A stretch of DNA of 23,655 nt, taken from NCBI GenBank assembly GCA_045577655.1, contig JAZNIU010000051.1, positions 1 to 23,655 on the forward strand. The letters are read 5' to 3'. The stretch's first letter is position 1; every line of letters starts with the position of its first letter. The stretch comes from RGIG7450 sp045577655 (lineage in GTDB: Bacteria > Bacillota > Clostridia > RUG12999). The notes beneath the pieces were generated by a model that saw nothing but the letters and a program-made list of their open reading frames with translations, was not told the origin of the DNA and searched no databases. A program made the translations under genes and the position numbers. This document shows positions 1 to 6,038 of the stretch, one piece after another.

Positions 1-154
1 GCACCAGAAAAATCAATAATTTTTGTTACTAAACAAGGAAAAACTACGATGTCATCCTGGCGGATTTCAAGTGGTTTTGACGCAGTTTAGTGCTAAAATT
101 ATGATTTTTTGGCGAATAATCCCTAAGACTAACCGCCGTTATGTGAGCTTTTTG
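1..154. other. window-edge segment, unassigned, with a 29-codon open tail
   Basis: On the plus strand the first frame is open from the window edge to a TAG at 88-90. The 29 residues end in SSGFDAV and match no family I recognise. They may be the end of an upstream gene or chance translation of intergenic DNA. An imperfect inverted repeat follows: arms 111-122 and 127-137 with a 4-base loop, one mismatch, and two pairs that are G-U only if the minus strand is transcribed. No T-run follows it in a terminator-like position. The segment lies beyond the 3' end of the minus-strand epimerase gene. Confidence 0.3.
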
Positions 155-1036
155 TTATTGTAACGGGTTGATTGTATAGCTACAGATAAAAGAGTCGTCC
201 TTTTCGAGTCTGATAATATCTTTTTTAAGCTTAAGCTCTGTTCCCTCGCCCGCTCTTTTGCCCATACCGTTCCAGGGTTCAAGACAAATAAAAGGAGATT
301 CTTCAGGGTATTGCGACCACATTGCAAAAGCAGTAAAGTTTTCAAAAAGAAATTCTACTCCTTTTCCGCTTTTTCTGCTGCAAACTTTCAGTCTATCAAA
401 AGGAGGATTTTCAATTATCATAGCATCTTTTGAAAAAAGTTTTCTTTCAAGCGGAAGAATTTTTCCTACTGTCGGAATTTTTTCTGACGAAGTAGGTATA
501 ATCATAACTTCTTCGTTGCAAATAAGCGTATGAAGTTGATATTCTTGGTCAAATTCAATAAAATAATCCTCAAATTTCTCGCCCGTAACAAGCGGACAGG
601 TTATTCCAGGGTGACCGCCTATACCAAAAAATATGTCTTTTTCATCGGTGTTTTTGACAACCATCTCAGTTTTAACGCCTGTATCATCAAGATAGAAATT
701 AACAAAAAGCTTGAAACTGTATGGATAGCTTATCTTTGTTTCTTCGTTATCTGAAATGTAAAGCGAAAGCATATTGTCTGTCTGCTTTGCAAGAGCAAAA
801 TCATATTTTGTTGTAAAACCATGCAATTCCATCGGATAATCTTTTCCGTCGACCGTTATTACCTCATTAAGCGGTCTACCGACAACAGGAAAAAGCACAG
901 GTGTGCAGTTTTGCCAGAAAGGGGCCATTCTTTGCCAGATATACTCAATATTTTCACTGTCTTTGAGTGAAATAAGTTGTGCTCCTACAGAGTCGATTTC
1001 ACACGAAAATTTACTGTTTTTCAATTTGTAAATCAA
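155..1036 (-). CDS. aldose 1-epimerase family protein (LacX-like)
   Basis: This 293-residue cytosolic protein has the beta-sandwich galactose mutarotase fold of the LacX-like branch, which interconverts sugar anomers; the exact substrate is unknown. Family marks are ELHGF (about 70-74, with the conserved His), GGHPG (about 140-144, second His) and CLEPW near residue 265, which would carry the catalytic Glu. The start is TTG at 1036, chosen because AAGGAGG lies 7 bases before it (1044-1050) and no nearby in-frame ATG fits. It follows the helicase loader gene on the same strand after an 88-base gap, so it could be transcribed with it, although the gap is longer than others here. Its role may relate to the sugar genes at the other end of the window, but that is inference. 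Confidence 0.85.
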   Translation of the reverse strand: MIYKLKNSKFSCEIDSVGAQLISLKDSENIEYIWQRMAPFWQNCTPVLFPVVGRPLNEVITVDGKDYPMELHGFTTKYDFALAKQTDNMLSLYISDNEETKISYPYSFKLFVNFYLDDTGVKTEMVVKNTDEKDIFFGIGGHPGITCPLVTGEKFEDYFIEFDQEYQLHTLICNEEVMIIPTSSEKIPTVGKILPLERKLFSKDAMIIENPPFDRLKVCSRKSGKGVEFLFENFTAFAMWSQYPEESPFICLEPWNGMGKRAGEGTELKLKKDIIRLEKDDSFICSYTINPLQ

Positions 1037-1043
1037 TCTATTT

Positions 1044-1050
1044 CCTCCTT
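1044..1050 (-). promoter_or_regulatory. ribosome binding site fixing the TTG start of the epimerase
   Basis: The minus strand reads AAGGAGG, an almost full anti-Shine-Dalgarno match, 7 bases before a TTG codon. This supports initiation at TTG. Confidence 0.8.
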
Positions 1051-1124
1051 GTTTTCAAAGAAAATCACCGGGCTTTTCAGTATGCCCATAGGTTTAAAAT
1101 TATATTCATAGCTGCATTTCTCGC

Positions 1125-2090
1125 CTATTTGGTTAACTTCATTTTTCTGATGTCCATACCAATAAACTTTAAAATTTCAAATTCGGTAAGTCTTGAAAAA
1201 ATTCTGTCAGAATATGCAGTCTGCAAATCTTTCGCAGCAAGATTTGTGTTAATAATAATACTTTTTCCGTTAAGCATACGAGTATTTATAACATCAAACA
1301 AAGACGCTGCCGACTGAGCAGTTTGCTGTTCCGAACCCAAATCGTCAATTATAAGCAAATCAGAATTATATGCAAGGTCATAATTTTCTCTTTTTTCAGG
1401 AATTCTGCCAAAATCATAATCGGTAATCATTGAAAGAAGCTGTTTTGCGCTATAATATACAACGCAAAAACCTTTATCTAAAATCTCTCTTGCGATGGCA
1501 GAAGACAGAAAAGTTTTGCCAAGACCTGGATTGCCAATAAATAACAGATTTTTGTTGCCTGATTCGCCAAAATTTTCTATAAAATCATTGCATTTTTCAA
1601 GAATATAAAGCATCTGTGTCCGCGGAATATTACCATCCTTGTCTTTTTGGTCAGAATAGAAGTTAATATCAAAATCATTAAGACTGATTTTCATAAGAGC
1701 AGGCGCAATATTCGAATCAGAGATAGACTGTTTACGAAGTTCTTTTTTCATACAATCGCACATTATGCCGTCTGTATACCCCGTATCCTTACAAATGTTA
1801 CATTCATAAACATCGGACATATAATCTACAGAAAAACCATGTTTGATAAGAAGAGAGTCTCTCTTCTCGGCGAGTGTTTTTATTTTATCTTCAAGGCCGC
1901 CGTCCATCCCTTTAAGTGAATTTATGGCAAGTTTAACGCCTTCGGAAGCGATTTCTTTTTCAAGCTCCTTAATTTCCGGAATTTCTGTATAAACCTTTTC
2001 TCTTTTAGCATTTAAAAGAAAACGAGCTTTTGCCTGTTTTCTGTCAAATATTTCTTTAACAACATTTTCAGCGTTTTTACTGTAAATCAT
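1125..2090 (-). CDS. dnaI: replicative helicase loader, DnaI/DnaC-type AAA+ ATPase
   Basis: This 321-residue protein should load the hexameric replicative helicase (encoded at 11915-13252) at the origin and at restarted forks. The N-terminal part is helical and carries a probable zinc site with C97, C100, C111 and C113 (CNIC...CDC), as in DnaI-type loaders. The AAA+ core has Walker A GNPGLGKT (186-193), Walker B LLIIDD (245-250) and a likely arginine finger in the DRIFSRL segment near 300. The ATG start at 2090 has GGAAGTG a few bases upstream. The gene begins 17 bases after the DnaD-like gene, so the two are almost certainly co-transcribed, as dnaB-dnaI are in Bacillus. I use the Bacillus name; many annotations call such genes dnaC. 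Confidence 0.92.
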   Translation of the reverse strand: MIYSKNAENVVKEIFDRKQAKARFLLNAKREKVYTEIPEIKELEKEIASEGVKLAINSLKGMDGGLEDKIKTLAEKRDSLLIKHGFSVDYMSDVYECNICKDTGYTDGIMCDCMKKELRKQSISDSNIAPALMKISLNDFDINFYSDQKDKDGNIPRTQMLYILEKCNDFIENFGESGNKNLLFIGNPGLGKTFLSSAIAREILDKGFCVVYYSAKQLLSMITDYDFGRIPEKRENYDLAYNSDLLIIDDLGSEQQTAQSAASLFDVINTRMLNGKSIIINTNLAAKDLQTAYSDRIFSRLTEFEILKFIGMDIRKMKLTK

Positions 2091-2107
2091 TTTATATCAC
2101 TTCCGCG

Positions 2108-3073
2108 TTATTTAATTAAATTTTTTTCAAAACTATCAAAATCAAAGTCAGGTTGGTCGAAATTTGTAAATTTTGTCGGAGCAACGTTGCTTTTAACAGA
2201 CTCTGTGCCACCATTTTGTTGATGTGCCATTGCTTGTTTTAAATTATTCACGCCTGATTTATGCCAGTTTAAAAGAAGTTTATTCATGGAAGAAAATATG
2301 TATTTTTCGCCCATATTAAAACAAATTTTATATGCATAAGCAACTAAATCAAACGAAAAACTCAAATCACAAACCCAACTGTTGATATATTTTTTTTCGG
2401 CAACAGAAAGAGTCTTGTTTTCAAGACCCATAATTTTTTTCAGTCTGTCTATTGAAGCTATGTATTCTTCTGATTTGGCAATATACTTTTCGGCCGTTTC
2501 AACCGTTGTAATTTCTTTTTCAACCCAAAGCGATGCAGTTTTTTCGATTTGTTTCATGCTCTTCTTACCCATTCTGACAGAATGACTTATAAGCATCGGG
2601 ATAACATCAACGGGCAGCCCATAATAGTCATAAAAAGAATATACAACCATTAAATCTGTAGAACTTAAGGGTTTTGACAGAATTTTTTCAACAACTCCGA
2701 AAAGCTCGGAAAGCTGTTTGTTTTTTGAAGCGCAATAGTATATTTCTTCTGCCGAATATACCGGTTTTGTCTGGAGGTTTATATCATTGCCTTTTTGACA
2801 GTTTAAATCAAAAAATTCAATATTTTCACCGTCAAAACTCAAAACCCCTTTTTCGTCCCAGTATTTCCAGGCATCAAAAATATTTTTTTCTGTAAGTCCC
2901 AGAGCAGATGCCATTTGTGAAAGACTAAGAGGTTTTTCGCAGGAGCACTGGTTAATTCCCAGAAGATAGACTTTGACAAAATCGCCGTCAGCTTCCGGCA
3001 TATATTTTTCTATAAACACGTTTGAAACAGCTGTTTCGGTCTTTTTGCTTTCAATCGATTTTTTATACGCCAT
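2108..3073 (-). CDS. DnaD/DnaB-like primosomal replication initiation protein
   Basis: This 321-residue protein has an N-terminal winged-helix-like region (about 15-90) and two DnaD-type domains (about 116-200 and 218-285). It ends in an acidic, aromatic tail (FTNFDQPDF...) typical of clostridial DnaD proteins. Proteins with this domain bind and remodel origin DNA and recruit the DnaI-helicase complex. The doubled DnaD domain and the downstream dnaI recall Bacillus DnaB (initiation), while the family name is DnaD, so I leave the symbol blank. I chose ATG at 3073 because AGGAGG (3079-3084) lies 5 bases before it. A TTG 15 bases further upstream would be in frame but has no binding site at a sensible distance. 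A strong promoter lies just upstream. Confidence 0.88.
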   Translation of the reverse strand: MAYKKSIESKKTETAVSNVFIEKYMPEADGDFVKVYLLGINQCSCEKPLSLSQMASALGLTEKNIFDAWKYWDEKGVLSFDGENIEFFDLNCQKGNDINLQTKPVYSAEEIYYCASKNKQLSELFGVVEKILSKPLSSTDLMVVYSFYDYYGLPVDVIPMLISHSVRMGKKSMKQIEKTASLWVEKEITTVETAEKYIAKSEEYIASIDRLKKIMGLENKTLSVAEKKYINSWVCDLSFSFDLVAYAYKICFNMGEKYIFSSMNKLLLNWHKSGVNNLKQAMAHQQNGGTESVKSNVAPTKFTNFDQPDFDFDSFEKNLIK

Positions 3074-3078
3074 AGTCC

Positions 3079-3084
3079 CCTCCT
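3079..3084 (-). promoter_or_regulatory. ribosome binding site of the DnaD-like gene
   Basis: The minus strand reads AGGAGGGGACT and then ATG. The site lies between the chosen ATG and an upstream in-frame TTG, so it settles the start as the ATG at 3073. Confidence 0.85.
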
Positions 3085-3107
3085 GCAATTAAAATTTTGA
3101 TACAAAT

Positions 3108-3136
3108 ATAATATCATATCCTATATTTTCAGTCAA
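3108..3136 (-). promoter_or_regulatory. sigma-A-type promoter for the dnaD-like/dnaI pair
   Basis: On the minus strand TTGACT (3131-3136) and TATTAT (3108-3113) are separated by exactly 17 bases, 35 bases upstream of the start codon. Both boxes are one base from consensus. It faces away from the nrdR promoter and does not overlap it. Confidence 0.8.
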
Positions 3137-3165
3137 TAGTTATACAGTTTATTTTTAAAAAAGTA

Positions 3166-3194
3166 TTGACGAAAAAAGTATATTATATTAAAAT
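3166..3194 (+). promoter_or_regulatory. sigma-A-type promoter for nrdR and following genes
   Basis: TTGACG (3166-3171) and TAAAAT (3189-3194) are separated by 17 bases. A 14-base perfect palindrome, ATTATATATATAAT (3193-3206), overlaps the end of the -10 box and the expected transcription start. It could be an operator, possibly a degenerate NrdR box, but the tract is simple A/T sequence, so this is tentative. Confidence 0.75.
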
Positions 3195-3261
3195 TATATA
3201 TATAATAGAAATTTGTGTCTCCCGCTACCGGCAGATACATAAAAAGAAAGGTAGAAATATT

Positions 3262-3717
3262 ATGAATTGTCCATATTGTGAGCATAACGACAGCAAAGTA
3301 ATTGATACCCGTCCGGCAGAAGAAGGAAACTCTATAAGACGCAGACGCGAATGCCTTAAATGCGAAAAAAGGTTTACAACCTACGAAGTGGTTGAAACCA
3401 TGCCTATTATTGTTATTAAAAAAGACGGTGGTCGTCAGTGTTTTGACAGAGAAAAAATCCGCAGCGGTCTTTTCCGTGCTTGCGTTAAACGTCCTGTTTC
3501 CAGTGAAACAATCGAATCGATTGTTGATTCTGTTGAACAAAAACTTGCAAATTCCCTCCAGAGAGAGTTTGATACTGACTATATCGGCCATCTTGTAATG
3601 GAGCACTTAAAAGACGTGGACCTCGTTGCGTATGTACGTTTTGCTTCCGTTTACCGTGATTTTAAAGACCTTGATTCCTTTATGACCATACTCAATAATC
3701 TTTCAGAGGAAAACTAA
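3262..3717 (+). CDS. nrdR: transcriptional repressor NrdR
   Basis: NrdR is a nucleotide-sensing repressor of ribonucleotide reductase genes. The protein is 151 residues, the usual length. It has an N-terminal zinc ribbon with C3, C6, C31 and C34 (MNCPYC...CLKC) and an ATP-cone domain from about 49 to 139 that binds ATP or dATP. The RRRREC segment before the second cysteine pair is strongly conserved in the family. I chose ATG at 3262 because it starts directly at the conserved MNCPYC. The frame is open further upstream, but that would run back through the promoter. AAAGG lies 10 bases upstream. No ribonucleotide reductase gene is in the window; the divergent neighbours are replication initiation genes. 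Confidence 0.96.
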   Translation: MNCPYCEHNDSKVIDTRPAEEGNSIRRRRECLKCEKRFTTYEVVETMPIIVIKKDGGRQCFDREKIRSGLFRACVKRPVSSETIESIVDSVEQKLANSLQREFDTDYIGHLVMEHLKDVDLVAYVRFASVYRDFKDLDSFMTILNNLSEEN

Positions 3718-3718
3718 A

Positions 3719-4465
3719 ATGAAAAAACTGTTTTTAATTTTTACGCTTTTGTTTTCTTTTTCTTTAAATATTTTTGCTTATGATAATATACCGGTATTGA
3801 TGTATCACAATACCGATTATATTTTTTCTGAAGAACAGGCTCTTTCAAGTATTTCTCCCGAAATGTTTGAGTCCCATCTTTCTGCATTTAAAGAAAAGGG
3901 TTACAATGCCATAAGCGTCAGTGATTATGTTACATATTTCACAACAGGGAAACGTTTACCTGAAAAGCCGTTTATTATTACCTTTGATGACGGATACCGC
4001 AGTAATTATACTTATGCATTCCCGCTTTTGAAAAAATATGATATGAAAGCAGCCATTTTTGTTGTTACTGGCATGATGGGAGTTACAGAAACGGCTTTCC
4101 CCCATTTTGACTGGGATTTAGCCGGGGAAATGCAAAAAAGCGGATATATTGAAATATACAGCCATACAAACAGTCATAATGACTTATCAACTTTAACTGA
4201 TGCACAAGCTCAGTTTGAACTTAGACGTTCTAAACTTGAAATTGAACGCAACCTTGGCATAAACTGCAATGTTTTTGCTGCTCCCTACGGAATGTATAGC
4301 CAACAGACTGTCAGCATTGCTGATGATCTTGGATTTAGGCTTATGATGCGCGTGGGAACAATCGCAAGCGAAAATAGCGCGAATGGGCTTATTTCTTTAA
4401 GACGTCACACAGTTACCGGTGACATGACACCGGAAGATGTATTATACCTGATGGAAAATGAATAG
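3719..4465 (+). CDS. secreted polysaccharide deacetylase (NodB/CE4 family)
   Basis: This 248-residue protein starts with a signal peptide (about 1-20, ending near IFAYD) and should act outside the membrane. It removes acetyl groups from a polysaccharide such as N-acetylglucosamine polymers or peptidoglycan; the substrate cannot be told from sequence. The metal-dependent NodB motifs are present: FDDG (about 89-92), HTNSH (about 149-153, two metal-binding His) and APYG (about 188-191). The last lacks the Arg of the RxPY form, as is common in PgaB/IcaB-type members, and IPVLMYH near the N terminus also fits that type. Its ATG lies one base after the nrdR stop, and AGAGG inside the nrdR end serves as binding site, so translation is probably coupled. 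Confidence 0.9.
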   Translation: MKKLFLIFTLLFSFSLNIFAYDNIPVLMYHNTDYIFSEEQALSSISPEMFESHLSAFKEKGYNAISVSDYVTYFTTGKRLPEKPFIITFDDGYRSNYTYAFPLLKKYDMKAAIFVVTGMMGVTETAFPHFDWDLAGEMQKSGYIEIYSHTNSHNDLSTLTDAQAQFELRRSKLEIERNLGINCNVFAAPYGMYSQQTVSIADDLGFRLMMRVGTIASENSANGLISLRRHTVTGDMTPEDVLYLMENE

Positions 4466-4471
4466 GAAGTG
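4464..4471 (+). promoter_or_regulatory. ribosome binding site setting the TTG start of the lipoprotein
   Basis: AGGAAGTG overlaps the TAG of the deacetylase gene and lies 6 bases before TTG at 4478. An in-frame GTG at 4469 is inside this site and so is a poor start. Confidence 0.7.
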
Positions 4472-4477
4472 AACTTT

Positions 4478-6028
4478 TTGAGATCGAAATTAGCTTGGAT
4501 ATTTCTTATAGTTTTAATATTCTCGGGTTGTTCTGCAACAAAAAATCCAGGCAGTTCTTCCTCCGGCTCCAATGTTGTCGTTGAATATAATCCGGAAAAT
4601 TCGTCCTATTTTTCAATGTATGCTCTCTTGGAAAACACATTGAATCCTCTTCTTTTGTCGGATGACTCAGGAAAACTTGTTATGTCCCTTCTATACAGAC
4701 CGCTTGTTGTTGTAAATCAGGATTTTGATTTTACCACAGACCTTGCGGAAAGTATTTCTCCGACAAATGGGTGTATGTCCTATAATATAACATTAAAAAA
4801 AGATATTACCTGGTCTGACGGTTCTGAATTTACATCAGCGGATGTAAAATATACTTTTGATAAAATTTTTGAATATTCGAAAGATTCTCAATATCACCAG
4901 AATCTATACAACGTGAAAAACTATTCTGTTTCAGGAAAATATGGGTTTAATATTTCGCTTACCTATGCAGATGCATCGTTTCCATGCATGCTTAATTTTC
5001 CCATCATTAAAAACGGGTCAGCTAAAGATGATTTTGTTCCTGTAGGCACAGGAGATTATATTTTTGACGACTACAAAAAATATTCTTCTTTTACGCTTAA
5101 ATTAAAATCTCCGCAGGAAGACAATCCTTTCAACATCATTAAAGTCAGCCTATTGAACGATATCAATGCCGTTTATAGCAGTTATAAGCTCGGAAGTCTT
5201 GATGTTGCAAAAGTTGCTGCACATGAAAATTCGGGCTATTCAAAAGAACAGGGAGATTCTTTTGTTCAGACCAATACTAATAAATACACATTTTTGTCGG
5301 TTAACCTAGGCAGTCCTGTTCTTTCTCAACCTTCAGTACGCAGACTTCTTGAAAAGATTGTGTCTTCTGACTCGGTTGTTAAAGACCTCGCACCCGAATT
5401 TGCTGTTGATGCTGACAGTTTTGTTAACCCGAACGCATATTTTGCAATAAAAAATGAGATTTCATACGGAGATATAAAACAAGCGTTTGATTCGCTCGGA
5501 TATATTTCTGATGATCGCGGTATTCGCACAAAACAGTCAGGCGAAAAGGAATATGTACTTTCATTTGATATGATTGTTAATTCGGACAATCCGCAAAAAG
5601 TAATTATATCCGAATACCTTGCAAATCTTTTTTCTTCATATGGCATAAACTGCATTGTAAAAAAACTTTCATTTGATGAATATAACGAGGCTCTTGCTAC
5701 ACAAGCTTTTGACCTTGCACTTTGCGAAACAAAAATCTCTTTAAACAACAACTATTCCTATCTTATCGGCAGCGGCGGCCATGCAAACTTTGGTCAATAC
5801 TCTTCCGCTCGTGCAGATAGTCTTATGCAAAACATTTTGTGCACAGAAAACAAGGAGGAAAGAAAAAAGTTGTTGACAGATTTACAAAAACTTTTCTATG
5901 AAGATATGCCTCATATTCCCCTTTGGTTTTCATACGAAAAAATTCTTTACAATTCGGACAAACTTGACAACTTTAAAATCGGCGGACTTGATGACGAGTA
6001 CAAATTTCCCGAAATTTCAGTTGAGTGA
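4478..6028 (+). CDS. ABC-type substrate-binding lipoprotein, family 5 (oligopeptide type)
   Basis: The protein has about 516 residues and belongs to the SBP family 5 (OppA/DppA-like), which binds peptides, nickel or other small ligands for ABC import. The N terminus is a lipoprotein signal: a hydrophobic stretch followed by lipobox FSGC near residue 18, so it should be lipid-anchored outside the membrane. Family marks include the segment ITWSDGSEFTSADVKYTF and the C-terminal MPHIPLWF. I chose TTG at 4478 from the binding site, in place of the in-frame GTG at 4469. No permease or ATPase gene is near, so the partner transporter is elsewhere or the protein has another role. It ends in TGA, 10 bases before pcrA. 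Confidence 0.88.
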   Translation: MRSKLAWIFLIVLIFSGCSATKNPGSSSSGSNVVVEYNPENSSYFSMYALLENTLNPLLLSDDSGKLVMSLLYRPLVVVNQDFDFTTDLAESISPTNGCMSYNITLKKDITWSDGSEFTSADVKYTFDKIFEYSKDSQYHQNLYNVKNYSVSGKYGFNISLTYADASFPCMLNFPIIKNGSAKDDFVPVGTGDYIFDDYKKYSSFTLKLKSPQEDNPFNIIKVSLLNDINAVYSSYKLGSLDVAKVAAHENSGYSKEQGDSFVQTNTNKYTFLSVNLGSPVLSQPSVRRLLEKIVSSDSVVKDLAPEFAVDADSFVNPNAYFAIKNEISYGDIKQAFDSLGYISDDRGIRTKQSGEKEYVLSFDMIVNSDNPQKVIISEYLANLFSSYGINCIVKKLSFDEYNEALATQAFDLALCETKISLNNNYSYLIGSGGHANFGQYSSARADSLMQNILCTENKEERKKLLTDLQKLFYEDMPHIPLWFSYEKILYNSDKLDNFKIGGLDDEYKFPEISVE

Positions 6029-6038
6029 AAGGTAAAAA

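Noticed and set aside
131..169. Inverted repeat CCGTTA/TAACGG as a terminator for the epimerase gene
   Set aside because: The stem is short, the loop is 19 bases, the left arm is imperfect and no T-run follows on the minus strand. Part of it lies within the coding end.
1099..1104. Possible -10 box (TATAAT on the minus strand) for the epimerase gene
   Set aside because: No recognisable -35 box lies 16-19 bases upstream. The region is A/T-rich, so a chance match is likely.
5326..5751. Antisense open frame in the lipoprotein gene, and similar long antisense frames in pcrA, ftsH and rhaB
   Set aside because: They lie opposite clearly conserved genes, have no convincing binding sites and show no family motifs.
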